Assembly: GCA_964473525.1 (NCBI GenBank)
Contig: CAYYPK010000014.1
Coordinates: 1-64,000, forward strand
DNA: 64,000 nucleotides
Direction: 5' to 3'
Source: GCA-2687025 sp964473525
Lineage (GTDB): Bacteria; Poribacteria; WGA-4E; GCA-2687025
Position numbers and translations under genes: made by a program. The notes below the pieces were generated by a model. The model was not told the DNA's origin. It did no database searches and saw nothing but the letters and a program-made list of their open reading frames with translations. The first letter of the stretch is position 1, and every line of letters begins with the position of its first letter. Shown piece after piece: positions 22,828 to 32,303 of the stretch.

Positions 22828-23970
22828 CTAGAGATGCGCCACGATCGCGGCGACGAGATCCCTGGTAGCGTTTGGAGTCGCGATTGCCGCGCACGCGCGC
22901 TCCATCGCCGCCAGCTGTTCGCCGTCGTGCAACAGTGGGATTACGGTGTCTCGCACGGCCTGTTCCGTCAGATCGGTCTGCTCGATGACCACCGCGGCCC
23001 CAGCGTCAGCAACGGCCTGAGCGTTAAGCCGCTGCTCGTCTGTCCGGGCGAAGGGCAGCGGCGTCAGCACGGATGGCGTCCCGCAGTACGTCAGCTCCGA
23101 CACCGTCATCGCGCCGGACCGGCAAAGAACCAAGTCGGCGCCCGCGTACACTGCCTCCATCTCGTTGACGAATGGTACGACGGTTGCGTTTCGGCCTTTC
23201 CCTCCCCACCCGGCGATATCTTCACCTGCCGCCTCGGGGCCGAGGCGCTCCCTGTACGTGGCGAGGACGCGCGCGTGGTCTTCGGCTCCGGTCTGGTGGA
23301 GGATACGCACGCCGGCAGCGGCGATGTCGGTCGCAGAAGACAGGACGGCGTCGTTGAGGCTTCGCGCTCCCTGACTCCCTCCGACGACCGCGAGCATCGG
23401 GGCGCCGGGCGTCGGCGCCCGGGTCGCGCGGGCATCGCGCGCCGACAGGATCGCGCGCCGTAGTGGGTTTCCGGTAAGGCGCACCTTCGACGGAGCAAAC
23501 CACGCGCGCGCGGGCTCGAAGGCGATGTGCACCTCCGTGGCGACCTTACCGAGCCACCTGTTCGCCAGACCTGGCACCGCATTCGAGTCGTGGATGAGCG
23601 AAGGCACGCGCAGCGCCGCTGCGGCCGCGACCAGGGGAGCCGAAGCGAAGCCGCCGGTGCCGAGCACGACGGAGGGTCGCTCGCGAGCGACGAGCAGCGA
23701 GCACTGCGCGACGCCCCAGCCGATCCTTGCGAGCGCGGGGAAGAGTCGTAGCGAGGGTCGACGCGGTATACCAGCAGACTGCACGGGGACGAAACGGAAG
23801 CCCGCCTCCGGCACGAGTCGCGCTTCCAACCGGCTCGCCGTTCCCACGAACGCGATGTCGACGTTGGGCGCGGCGCGGCGCAACTCCTCGGCGACGGCGA
23901 TTGCTGGAAAGACGTGGCCGCCAGATCCGCCCGCTGCGAACAGAACCCTACGCGCCCGTGCCATGGGCAT
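22828..23970 (-). CDS. murG: UDP-GlcNAc:undecaprenyl-PP-MurNAc-pentapeptide transferase
   Basis: MurG is a peripheral inner-membrane GT28 enzyme that adds GlcNAc to lipid I to make lipid II. The 380-residue protein has the G-loop GGSGGHVFPA (14-23), LGTGGFASAPL, the HDSNAVPG lipid-proximal loop (usually HEQNxxPG), GGSQGARSLN and the UDP-binding CRSGAMTVSEL with PSVLTPLPFA. The start may be the Met at 23970 or the one two codons later. The gene lies three bases after the ftsW stop. All expected motifs are present. Confidence 0.96.
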   Translation of the reverse strand: MPMARARRVLFAAGGSGGHVFPAIAVAEELRRAAPNVDIAFVGTASRLEARLVPEAGFRFVPVQSAGIPRRPSLRLFPALARIGWGVAQCSLLVARERPSVVLGTGGFASAPLVAAAAALRVPSLIHDSNAVPGLANRWLGKVATEVHIAFEPARAWFAPSKVRLTGNPLRRAILSARDARATRAPTPGAPMLAVVGGSQGARSLNDAVLSSATDIAAAGVRILHQTGAEDHARVLATYRERLGPEAAGEDIAGWGGKGRNATVVPFVNEMEAVYAGADLVLCRSGAMTVSELTYCGTPSVLTPLPFARTDEQRLNAQAVADAGAAVVIEQTDLTEQAVRDTVIPLLHDGEQLAAMERACAAIATPNATRDLVAAIVAHL

Positions 23971-23973
23971 CCC

Positions 23974-25182
23974 CTACGCGGCGCGGGTGTCCGGCGCGAG
24001 CCGCGACACGTTCAGGAGCGCGCCCGCCATCACGAGCGAAAGCATGAGCGACGAGCCCCCGTAACTCAGGAAGGGCAGCGTGAAGCCCTTCGTGGGCAGG
24101 AGGCCGAGCGCCATCGCGATGTTCACCACGGCCTGTAGCCCGAGCGCGGTGGACACCCCGAACGCGAGCATCTTCGCGAACCGGTCCTCGACCGCCATCG
24201 CCGTCTGCATCCCGCGTACGACGACCGCCACGAACAGGCCGATGACGGCGGCTCCACCGAAGAAGCCCAGCTCCTCGGCCAGCACCGTGAAGACGAAGTC
24301 CGTGTGTGGCGCGGGCAGGTAGAACAGCTTGTGGATGCTATCCCCGAGCCCCACGCCGACGAGGCCGCCCTTGCTCAGAGCGTTGTAGGACTGCCATATC
24401 TGGTAGCCCTTGTCGTCCGGCGCGGGCATGGTGCCGCCGATCCACTTGATGTACGTCAGGACGCGCTGAAGGCGGTACTCGCTACCCACGACAAGGTAGT
24501 ACGCCGGGACGCCTCCCGTCACGACGAGCAGCAGCATGTGCGACAGCCGCGCGCCGCCCGCGAACAGCATGGCGAAGACGATGGTGCAGAGCAGCACGGC
24601 AGAGCCGAAATCGGGCTGCAGAATGAGCAGACCCACGAACGCGAACATGATGAGGAGATTGGGCAGAACGCCCTTGTAGAACGAGCGAATGCTGTGCCTG
24701 TCGCTCGCGAGGAACTTCGCCACATACAGGATGAGCGCCAGCTTGACGAACTCGACCGGCTGGAACGCGAACACACCCAGGTCGAGCCAACGGCGGAAGC
24801 CGCTCACGTTCATGCCAATGAACGGCAGGTACACCGCGAACATCATGACGAAGGCGACGGCGACCGCCTGCTTGGTATGGCGGGCGTACACCTCTAGCCG
24901 GACCGTTGCCGCGAGGGCGGCGCCGACCAACCCCAGCGCCATCGCCGTCGCCTGCACGATGAGGTAGTGGGCGCTCCCTCCCCATCCGTCGCGCGATAGG
25001 GCGGCGGTTGTGCTGTACACCATCACGATGCCCACGACGAGCAGGCCGAGCACGCCGAAGAGCAGAACGGGATCGGGGCGCCCCACGACCCGCCGCGTCG
25101 ATGCCGCCCGCTGCTCCGCGTGCTTAGACCGCGGTGGCGCCATCGGCGGGCCCGAGACTGCGTACGGCGCGCTGGAACGCAT
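23974..25182 (-). CDS. ftsW: lipid II polymerase FtsW (SEDS family)
   Basis: FtsW is the divisome SEDS glycosyltransferase that polymerises lipid II together with the FtsI transpeptidase. The protein is about 402 residues with ten predicted membrane helices. Conserved blocks include FQPVEFVKLALILYVAKFL, LLILQPDFGSAVLL, the large extracellular loop YQIWQSYNALSKGGLVGVGLG and PHTDFVFTVLAEELGFFG. The C-terminal LPFLSYGGSSLM is the SEDS signature. The ATG at 25182 is favoured because GGAAAGAG stands seven bases upstream. The start overlaps murD's end by 59 bases; a Met at 25143 would overlap by 20. Confidence 0.93.
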   Translation of the reverse strand: MRSSAPYAVSGPPMAPPRSKHAEQRAASTRRVVGRPDPVLLFGVLGLLVVGIVMVYSTTAALSRDGWGGSAHYLIVQATAMALGLVGAALAATVRLEVYARHTKQAVAVAFVMMFAVYLPFIGMNVSGFRRWLDLGVFAFQPVEFVKLALILYVAKFLASDRHSIRSFYKGVLPNLLIMFAFVGLLILQPDFGSAVLLCTIVFAMLFAGGARLSHMLLLVVTGGVPAYYLVVGSEYRLQRVLTYIKWIGGTMPAPDDKGYQIWQSYNALSKGGLVGVGLGDSIHKLFYLPAPHTDFVFTVLAEELGFFGGAAVIGLFVAVVVRGMQTAMAVEDRFAKMLAFGVSTALGLQAVVNIAMALGLLPTKGFTLPFLSYGGSSLMLSLVMAGALLNVSRLAPDTRAA

Positions 25183-26545
25183 GACCGCGCTCTTTCCAGT
25201 TCGTGTAGAGGTCAAAGCTCGCGTGACCTGGTGACATGAGCACGACGCCGTTCGTCGCGACCTCGGCCGCCTGAGCCACCGCTTCGTCCATATCCCCCGC
25301 CCGCGTGAACGGCACGACGCCAGTCAGGGCGGTGACAAGCCTGTCGACATCCGGCCCCAACAGGATGGCGTGAGTCACGTGGCTCCGCAGCGTGGGCAGC
25401 AGCTCCTCGTAACGATTCCCCTTGTCGACGCCGCCCAGGATCAGGACGACCCGACCAGTGGACGCGCAGGCGGCTTCGACGGCGGCCTTCACCGCCGCCA
25501 GGTTTGTCGCCTTGGAGTCGTCGACGTACGTCACGCCGTTCACGTCAGCGACGACTTCGTACGCGTGGTCCAGACCGTGGAACCCGGTGAGCGCGACTTC
25601 GATACGCTCCTCGGGAACGCCCAACGCCCGGGCGACCGTCGTGGCCGCCAGCGCGTTCGCCAGATTGTGTCGACCCGGTACCCGCACTGACTCCGCGCGA
25701 CACACTGTCGCGGGCGATCCGTTCCGCGCCCAGACGATAGAGCGCCCCTCTAGGAACGCGCCAAAGGGGACAGGTCGTTGCAGTGAAAACCGCGCAACCC
25801 GAGCGGACGTTGCCCGCGCGAACGCCTCCGTCGCCGGGTCGTCCGCGTTGACGACAAGCAGGTCGTCCGCGGTCTGGTTCTCGACGACCCGCATCTTCGC
25901 CGCGGTGTACGCGTCCATCGTCCCATGGCGGTCCAGGTGGTCGGGCGATATGTTGAGGACGACGGCGACATCGGGGCGGAAGTCCACGACGCTCTCGAGC
26001 TGGAAGCTACTCACCTCGGCCACCAGCGAGTCCGCGCGTGTGAGGCGGGGCGTGATTTCGGTGAGGGGCAGTCCGATATTCCCGCCGACGGTCACGCTTC
26101 CGGCGTCAGGGAACCCGTCAAGCATGGCTCCGATGAGCGTTGTTGTCGTGGACTTGCCCTTTGTGCCGGTGACCGCGATCACGCGCGCCTCGCCCAGTCG
26201 CCACGCGAACTCAAGCTCGCCAACGGTTGGAACGCCTTCCTCCCGCGCGGCGCGCAGCATGGGCAGGTCGTACGGTACGCCCGGCGATAGCACCATCAGG
26301 TCGGCGCGGCGCGCGAGAGACGTGGGGTGGGACCCGAGCGCGAACTCGTAGGCGTCGGAGCTCTGGTCGGCCTTCAGCGTCGTGATCTGATCTGTCAGGG
26401 CGTCGGCGTCTCGGGCGTCGTTCACGATAACGCGCGCGCCTCGCGCGGCGAGCGCTTTGGCGGCGGCGACACCGCTCAGCGGGCCTAGCCCGACGACGAC
26501 GGCGGTGCGTCCGGCGAATTCACCAGCGGGCGCCTCGCGCTGCAT
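25124..26545 (-). CDS. murD: UDP-N-acetylmuramoyl-L-alanine--D-glutamate ligase
   Basis: MurD adds D-glutamate to UDP-MurNAc-L-Ala with ATP. The 473-residue protein has an N-terminal Rossmann domain (VVVGLGPLSG), LSPGVPYDLPML, the ATP loop TGTKGKSTT (126-134) and VAEVSSFQLE with the carbamylated-lysine region after it. NISPDHLDRHGTMDAY, the RHNLANALAA adenine motif and YVDDSKATNLAA with LILGGVDKGN complete the set. All are textbook for MurD rather than its paralogues. It begins six bases after mraY's stop. Confidence 0.97.
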   Translation of the reverse strand: MQREAPAGEFAGRTAVVVGLGPLSGVAAAKALAARGARVIVNDARDADALTDQITTLKADQSSDAYEFALGSHPTSLARRADLMVLSPGVPYDLPMLRAAREEGVPTVGELEFAWRLGEARVIAVTGTKGKSTTTTLIGAMLDGFPDAGSVTVGGNIGLPLTEITPRLTRADSLVAEVSSFQLESVVDFRPDVAVVLNISPDHLDRHGTMDAYTAAKMRVVENQTADDLLVVNADDPATEAFARATSARVARFSLQRPVPFGAFLEGRSIVWARNGSPATVCRAESVRVPGRHNLANALAATTVARALGVPEERIEVALTGFHGLDHAYEVVADVNGVTYVDDSKATNLAAVKAAVEAACASTGRVVLILGGVDKGNRYEELLPTLRSHVTHAILLGPDVDRLVTALTGVVPFTRAGDMDEAVAQAAEVATNGVVLMSPGHASFDLYTNWKERGHAFQRAVRSLGPADGATAV

Positions 26546-26551
26546 GTGTCT

Positions 26552-27646
26552 CTATCTCACCTTGAGCGTGCTGATGGCCACGAGCATGAGGACCGCGGCG
26601 ACGATCCAGAAGCGCACCGTCACCTTCGGTTCGGGCATGCCGCCCTTCTCGAAGTGGTGGTGTAGAGGCGCCATTCGGAAGAGGCGCTTCCCGGAACGTC
26701 GGTAGTACCCGACCTGTAGCATGACCGACACCGCCTCCGCGACGAATATGCCGCCCAGGATGGGTAGCAGCAGCTCCTGCTTGATCGCGAGGGCCACCGC
26801 GCCAATTGCGCCGCCCAATGCCATGGACCCCGTGTCGCCCATGAACACGTCCGCTGGGTAGGCGTTCCACCACAGGAACCCCAGCCCGGCTCCCACCAGC
26901 GCGGTGCAGAACACGGTAAGTTCGCCACTCATGGGCATGTGGGGTATGCCGAGATAGCCGGCGGCCACTGCGTGACTCGTCACGTATGCCAGCACAGCGA
27001 GCGTCCCGCCGACGAACGACACGCACGTGATCGCGAGGCCGTCCTGCCCGTCGGTCAGGTTGACGGCGTTGGCGGAGCCGACTATGACCACGACGACGAA
27101 CGCGACATATCCCCACGTCGGCAGCGCCGGATGAATCCCCTTGAGGAATGGGAAGACCAGCGCCGTGGCGGGCAGCGTCTCGCCGCCTCCGTACACGCTG
27201 AGGTAGTATCCGATGCCAGCGGCGCCCACGACCTGCAGCGCGATCTTCTGTCGGGCCGTCAGTCCGAGCGACCTCTGCTGCCTGATCTTCTGCCAGTCGT
27301 CGATGAACCCGATTATTCCGTACCAGAGCGCGGCGAATACAGCCGCCCAGATGAGCGGGTTGTCGAGGCGTGCCCACAGCAACGTATTGACGAGCCAGGC
27401 CGCTATGATGAGGAGGCCGCCCATGGTCGGCGTGCCCTGCTTGGCGAGGTGAGACTGCAAACCCTCGCGGCGCACCTGCTGGCCGAGCCTGAGCTCCTGT
27501 AAGCGACGGATCATCCACGGCCCGAGCAAGATGCTCGTCAGGAAGGCGAGCACCGTCGCGTATATCGCGCGGAATGTAATCGCCTGGAACATCCGCAGCG
27601 GCGAGAAGTATTCCTGCAGCCGTTCGGCGAGAAGGTGGTATAGCAT
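26552..27646 (-). CDS. mraY: phospho-MurNAc-pentapeptide translocase
   Basis: MraY moves phospho-MurNAc-pentapeptide from UDP to undecaprenyl phosphate, making lipid I at the inner membrane. The 364-residue protein has ten hydrophobic segments. The catalytic aspartates are in GFIDDWQK (Asp116, Asp117) and the Mg-binding NLTDGQDGLA (196-205). The FMGDTGSM (268-275) and HHHFEKGG (329-336) loops are also present. Start and length fit the family. It lies ten bases from murF and six from murD. Confidence 0.98.
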   Translation of the reverse strand: MLYHLLAERLQEYFSPLRMFQAITFRAIYATVLAFLTSILLGPWMIRRLQELRLGQQVRREGLQSHLAKQGTPTMGGLLIIAAWLVNTLLWARLDNPLIWAAVFAALWYGIIGFIDDWQKIRQQRSLGLTARQKIALQVVGAAGIGYYLSVYGGGETLPATALVFPFLKGIHPALPTWGYVAFVVVVIVGSANAVNLTDGQDGLAITCVSFVGGTLAVLAYVTSHAVAAGYLGIPHMPMSGELTVFCTALVGAGLGFLWWNAYPADVFMGDTGSMALGGAIGAVALAIKQELLLPILGGIFVAEAVSVMLQVGYYRRSGKRLFRMAPLHHHFEKGGMPEPKVTVRFWIVAAVLMLVAISTLKVR

Positions 27647-27656
27647 GCCTGGCCGC

Positions 27657-29060
27657 CTAGTCTGCTGCGTCCATGGAGGAGGGCGCCGACGCTCGGTAGG
27701 CGTCGATGACGGTCTCCAGGCGGGCTCCCCGCGACCCCTTTACCAGGAGCGCGTCGCCGGGCCGGAGCTGTGACGCCAGCGCGTGCACCACGTCCGTTTC
27801 AGTCGCGCAGCGCAGGATAATCGGGACACGCGCGCCCTCCGCGCCCGACCCCGCCGACTGGGCCATGGCCTCGGCGTACGCGCCGAACGGGATGAACCCT
27901 TCGCACCAGTCTGGGGCGACCTGCTTGGCGGCCGCCCGGTGTGCCTCCTCGGCGATCGGCCCGAGTTCCAGCATGTCTCCCAGCAGCACCCAGCGAGTTC
28001 CGTCGACTGGCATGCTGCGGAAGGTGTCGAACGCGGCGGCGACGGACGCGGGGTTGGCGTTGTACGCGTCGTTCACGATCGTGACCCCGCTGACGCAGTC
28101 CACCTGCATCCGCATCTTCGCGCCCTCTGCGGCTGCGAGTCTGGTCACGATGTCGGCCGGCGCCACGCCGGTCAAGTGGCCCACCGCGGCGGCCGCCAGA
28201 GCGTTCGACACCTGATGGCGTCCGACCGTGCGCAGCGTGACATCGCCCGCCTCGCGCCCTGAGATGTGGAGCGTGAACGCCGCCGCCCCTGTGGCGCCGA
28301 CCGCGACCTTCGTCGCGCGTACGTCGGCTTCGCGCGCGAGGCCGAAGGTGGTAACCCGCGCGCACGCGTCCGCGCACGCCATGACGCGGGGGTCGTCAAG
28401 GTTGAGGACGGCGTCGGCGGCGCGCGTAGGCAGCGCCCGCTTCTCACGCGCGACTCCGTCGGCGTCCTCGAGGAACTCCGTGTGGACGGCGGCCGCGTTG
28501 AGGAACACGCCTATGTCGGGCCGCGCGTGGTCCACGAGGTCGGCTATCTCTCCGAAGTGGTTCGTGCCCATCTCGAGGGCGACGGGCGCCGCCGCTTCCT
28601 GGACGCCGAGCAGCGTCAGTGCCACGCCTATCGCGTTGTTGAAGCTCTCGGGCGCCTTGTGAGCCGTCGGCCCCAAGACCGCTGCCATGAGCTCCTTCGT
28701 GGACGTCTTGCCGTTCGAGCCCGTGACGGCGGCGACGGGGCCAGTGATGCGCGCGCGCGTCCACGCGGCGAGGCCGCGTAGGCCGTCCAGCGTGTCGCGG
28801 ACCTCGATGGCGGCAGGCACGGCGCCGAGCTCGCCGGCCGCGATTGGGTGCGCCGTCAGGATCGCGGCCGCGCCAGACGCGACCGCCGACGCGATATAGT
28901 CGTGACCATCGAAGCTCTCGCCGACGAGCGGAATGAACAGGTCGCCCGGGGCGATGGATCGCGAGTCGGTCGACACAGACGCGATGGTGGTGGCGGGGTC
29001 GCCCTTGATGAGGCGCCCGGACACGGCGGTCGCGATGTCGGCGAGCGTCATGTCCAGCAC
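27657..29060 (-). CDS. murF: UDP-MurNAc-tripeptide--D-alanyl-D-alanine ligase
   Basis: MurF adds the D-Ala-D-Ala dipeptide, completing UDP-MurNAc-pentapeptide. The 467-residue protein has the MurF N-terminal domain (VSTDSRSIAPGDLFIPLVGESFDGH split by short strands) and the ATP loop VTGSNGKTSTKEL (112-124). LEMGTNHFGEIADL, GRHQVSNALAAAAVG and VNDAYNANPASVAAA with LGDMLELG follow, the last two being diagnostic of MurF. An in-frame Met three residues on is an alternative start. It lies ten bases after murE. The D-Ala-D-Ala it uses would come from a Ddl encoded elsewhere and from the Alr encoded at 33.8 kb. Confidence 0.97.
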   Translation of the reverse strand: MLDMTLADIATAVSGRLIKGDPATTIASVSTDSRSIAPGDLFIPLVGESFDGHDYIASAVASGAAAILTAHPIAAGELGAVPAAIEVRDTLDGLRGLAAWTRARITGPVAAVTGSNGKTSTKELMAAVLGPTAHKAPESFNNAIGVALTLLGVQEAAAPVALEMGTNHFGEIADLVDHARPDIGVFLNAAAVHTEFLEDADGVAREKRALPTRAADAVLNLDDPRVMACADACARVTTFGLAREADVRATKVAVGATGAAAFTLHISGREAGDVTLRTVGRHQVSNALAAAAVGHLTGVAPADIVTRLAAAEGAKMRMQVDCVSGVTIVNDAYNANPASVAAAFDTFRSMPVDGTRWVLLGDMLELGPIAEEAHRAAAKQVAPDWCEGFIPFGAYAEAMAQSAGSGAEGARVPIILRCATETDVVHALASQLRPGDALLVKGSRGARLETVIDAYRASAPSSMDAAD

Positions 29061-29070
29061 TGCGGCGCCC

Positions 29071-30540
29071 CTATCGGGTGGCTGCGCGGATGTGGTCCCG
29101 CAACACCTCGCGGTCGTCGAAGTCGATACGCCGATCCGCGAGTATCTGGTAGTCCTCGTGGCCCTTGCCAGCGATCAGGACGATGTCGCCAGCCCGTGCT
29201 TCCGCGACAGCGGCGGCGATGGCCTCTTCGCGGTCGACGATGGTCCGTGTGTTCGCATCCGCGGGAGCGCCCGCGACGACATCGCGCAGGATCGCGTGGG
29301 GATCCTCGCTGCGGGGATTGTCCGACGTGATGATCGCGAGATCGCTCATGGTCGCGCCGATGCGCCCCATGATGGGTCGCTTGCCACGGTCGCGGTCGCC
29401 GCCGCAGCCAAACACGCTGATGACACGGCCTGGGTCGAGGGCGCGCGCCGCGGCCAGGAGGTGCGCCAGCGCGTCGGGCGTGTGGGCGTAGTCCACGGCG
29501 GCGGTGAAATCCTGGCCCACGTCCACCGGCTCGAAACGGCCTGGCACCGTGTCGAGGGACTCAACACCCTCCCGCGCGGCCTCCGGCGCCATGCCGAGGG
29601 CAAGGCCAATCGCCAACGCCGCGAGCGCGTTGTGTACGTTGTATGCCCCCAGCAGGGAGAGCCTGATAGGGGTGCGTTCGTCGCCACGCGCCAGCGTGAA
29701 GGTAGCGCCCCGTGCGGTGGCGTGGACGTTCTCGGCGCGCAGGTCCGCGCGTTCTGTCGCGCCGTACGTCGTGGCCTCGACCCCCGCGCGCGCTCGCGCA
29801 GCCGCCACGAAGTCGTCACAGTACGGGTCGTCGGCGTTTAGGGCGACGCCACCGTCGCGGGCCAGATGGTCGAAGACCGCGAGCTTGGCGTCGCGGTACT
29901 CCTCCATCGTGTGGTGGAAGTCCAGGTGGTCCTGCGTTAGGTTCGTCCACGCGGCCATCTGGAGGCGTAGGCCGTCGAGGCGCCTTCCGACCAGCGCGTG
30001 CGAGGACGCCTCCGCCACCGCTGCGGTCTGACCGCCGTCGAGCGCGGCGCGCAGCAGACGGTTCATCTCGAGCGCGTCTGGCGTCGTCGTGGCCGCCGGG
30101 AGCTCTGTCCCGGCGATCTCGTGCGCGACAGTGCCAAGACGCGCGCAGGGATAGCCGCCGGCCTCCAGCACCCTCTGCGCCAGGTACGCCGTCGAGGTCT
30201 TGCCGTTGGTGCCGGTGATGCCTACCAGCGTCAGATGGTGTGAAGGGTCGCCGTAGAAGTTCCTCGCGAGCGTGGCGACCGCGGCGCGCGCGTCCTCCAC
30301 GACGAGGTTGGCGCGCCCCTCAGGGAGTTCAACGGCCCGCTCGCTTACGACGGCCCGCGCGCCCGCGGCGACGGCGGCCGGGATGTAGTCGTGACCGTCC
30401 ACGTTCGCGCCGGGCATTGCCACGAAGGCATCGCCGGGGCCGACCGCCCGGCTATCCACGTGCAGAGACAGTATTTCGGTGGCGGCGTCGCCGTGGATCG
30501 CGGCGTCGGTCAGCCCGCGAGCAAGTTCGAGGAGGGTCAA
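29071..30540 (-). CDS. murE: UDP-MurNAc-L-Ala-D-Glu--meso-DAP ligase
   Basis: MurE adds the third amino acid of the stem peptide. The 489-residue protein has HVDSRAVGPGDAFVAMPGA (28-46), the ATP loop TGTNGKTST (109-117), ASSHALVGRRLDG, LTQDHLDFH and DYAHTPDAL. The specificity motif DNPR at 407-410, within SDNPRSEDP, is established as a mark of meso-diaminopimelate-adding enzymes; lysine-type enzymes differ there. This supports a meso-DAP wall. Its start overlaps the end of ftsI by four bases. Confidence 0.97.
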   Translation of the reverse strand: MTLLELARGLTDAAIHGDAATEILSLHVDSRAVGPGDAFVAMPGANVDGHDYIPAAVAAGARAVVSERAVELPEGRANLVVEDARAAVATLARNFYGDPSHHLTLVGITGTNGKTSTAYLAQRVLEAGGYPCARLGTVAHEIAGTELPAATTTPDALEMNRLLRAALDGGQTAAVAEASSHALVGRRLDGLRLQMAAWTNLTQDHLDFHHTMEEYRDAKLAVFDHLARDGGVALNADDPYCDDFVAAARARAGVEATTYGATERADLRAENVHATARGATFTLARGDERTPIRLSLLGAYNVHNALAALAIGLALGMAPEAAREGVESLDTVPGRFEPVDVGQDFTAAVDYAHTPDALAHLLAAARALDPGRVISVFGCGGDRDRGKRPIMGRIGATMSDLAIITSDNPRSEDPHAILRDVVAGAPADANTRTIVDREEAIAAAVAEARAGDIVLIAGKGHEDYQILADRRIDFDDREVLRDHIRAATR

Positions 30541-32303
30541 TGTGCGGAGATCCCGTCGCCAGCGTAGGACAGCGACTGTCGCAGGTCTGTGATGGATTCG
30601 TTCTGGATGATGCGTTCGGCGACGCGCTTGAACACCGGCGCGGCTACCTGACTGCCGTAGTAGGCGCCTTGGGGCTCGTCGATGACGATGAGCATCGAGT
30701 ATCTGGGCGTGTCCGCCGGGAAGAACCCAACGAAGCTGCTGATGTACGCCCCGGGCTTGTACCCCTTCCGGCCTTCCTCGACCTTCTGCGAGGTACCCGT
30801 CTTGCCCGCCACGCGCATGCCGTCCAACCGCGCGGACTTGCCCGACCCTTCCTCGACCACGGACACCATGACGTCCACCGTCATCCTCGCCGCGTCCTCG
30901 CTGATGATGCGTGGCATGGGATCCTCTTCCGCCTCGAGTCGGACGTGGGGTCGTGTGGGAACGCCGCCGTTGGCGATGGCGTTGACCGCCGAGAGCATCT
31001 GGATGGGCGTGACGGAGACGCCCTGACCCCAGGGAGCGAAGTACATTGCGTAGCCGCTGCGGGCGGACAACGCGGCAGTCATGCCCGTGCGCTCGAACGG
31101 CAGGTCGACCTCGGTGCGCCGCGCCAGCCCGAACGCCTCCACGTACCCTCGGAACTCGTCCTGAGTCATCCGAGAGGCGGCCTTGAGCACGCCGATGTTG
31201 CTGGAGTTCGTTATGACCTCGGCGAGGGTAAGATCCCCGTAAGGGTGCACGTCGCGGATCGCCTTGATCCGGGGATGCGGCTTGTACAGCCCCTCCTCAC
31301 AATAGAACACATCTGTGGGCTTCGCGCGCCCGGCGTGCAGAAGCGAAGCCAACGTGATGACCTTGAACACAGAACCAGGCTCATAGGGCGTCCAGATGGC
31401 GCGGTTGCGCCGCTGCGCCGACGTCACGTCGACATCGTTGTAGCTGTTCAGGTCGAAGGTCGGGTAGTTGGCGAGGGCGTAGATTTCGCCGGTCGTGGGG
31501 TCCATCACAAGACCCACGCCGCCCGCCGCTTCGTGGTGCTTGCATTGCTCCGCGAGCTCGACCTCGAGAGCGTGCTGCACGGTCTCGTCGATGGTCAGAA
31601 CCACATCGAGGCCGGCGTCTGGCGCTTCCTCGGCGACGACATCCGGGTCGATGACGCGGCCCTTGCCGTCCTTGAGCCCCACGCGCTTGACGTCACGCGA
31701 CTCGAGCAGACCCTGATAGGTTCTCTCGACGCCGGTGACGCCCTCGCCGTCCACGTTCGTGTGCCCGACGACGTGCGCGGCCAACGCGCCACTGGGGTAC
31801 GCTCGACGTTCTTCGACGCGCAAGTCGACAGCGCCGTGAGGCCACCACCCGAAGCCTCCGGCCATGAGCGCGTCGTCGAGAGCCTTCGCCGTGGCGTGGT
31901 CCATGCGGCGATGCACCCACTCGAAATCCCGCGGGCTGTCGAGCTTGCGCACGGCAGCTTCGCGGTCGAGGCCCAGCTCAGTGGCGATGATGCCGGCCAG
32001 CTCTCGCTTACGTTCATGGACACGCGCCGGGGATCCGCGTTCGGCGAGTTGTCGGTATACCGGCGGGTAGGCGACCAGGGAGTAGACATTCTCGCTGACC
32101 GCCAACTCCTGATGGTTGCGGTCGACGATGCTGCCGCGCTTCACCCTCGCGGCGATGGCCGTGTGCTGCTGACGGCTGCGGGCGTCGAAGTCGTCACTGC
32201 GCGCCCACTGCACCTGGAAGAGCCGCACCACGAGTCCAAGGAAGAGCGACGCCGCACACAGCATCACAAACCGCATGCGCTTGTTGGTGCGATGCTCGGT
32301 CAC
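30537..32303 (-). CDS. ftsI: division transpeptidase FtsI (PBP3, class B PBP)
   Basis: FtsI cross-links septal peptidoglycan beside FtsW. From the GTG at 32303 the protein is 588 residues. It has a short cytoplasmic part, one membrane helix (about 12-30), the class B pedestal domain (RGSIVDRNHQELAVS) and the transpeptidase domain. Catalytic Ser311 lies in PGSVFK, SSN at 367-369 and KTGT at 501-504. It has no PASTA domain. The GTG is chosen because it overlaps the ftsL stop as GTGA, with GGAAG upstream; a longer frame to 32369 would overlap ftsL by 70 bases. The Met at 32276 is another option. Confidence 0.95.
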   Translation of the reverse strand: MTEHRTNKRMRFVMLCAASLFLGLVVRLFQVQWARSDDFDARSRQQHTAIAARVKRGSIVDRNHQELAVSENVYSLVAYPPVYRQLAERGSPARVHERKRELAGIIATELGLDREAAVRKLDSPRDFEWVHRRMDHATAKALDDALMAGGFGWWPHGAVDLRVEERRAYPSGALAAHVVGHTNVDGEGVTGVERTYQGLLESRDVKRVGLKDGKGRVIDPDVVAEEAPDAGLDVVLTIDETVQHALEVELAEQCKHHEAAGGVGLVMDPTTGEIYALANYPTFDLNSYNDVDVTSAQRRNRAIWTPYEPGSVFKVITLASLLHAGRAKPTDVFYCEEGLYKPHPRIKAIRDVHPYGDLTLAEVITNSSNIGVLKAASRMTQDEFRGYVEAFGLARRTEVDLPFERTGMTAALSARSGYAMYFAPWGQGVSVTPIQMLSAVNAIANGGVPTRPHVRLEAEEDPMPRIISEDAARMTVDVMVSVVEEGSGKSARLDGMRVAGKTGTSQKVEEGRKGYKPGAYISSFVGFFPADTPRYSMLIVIDEPQGAYYGSQVAAPVFKRVAERIIQNESITDLRQSLSYAGDGISAH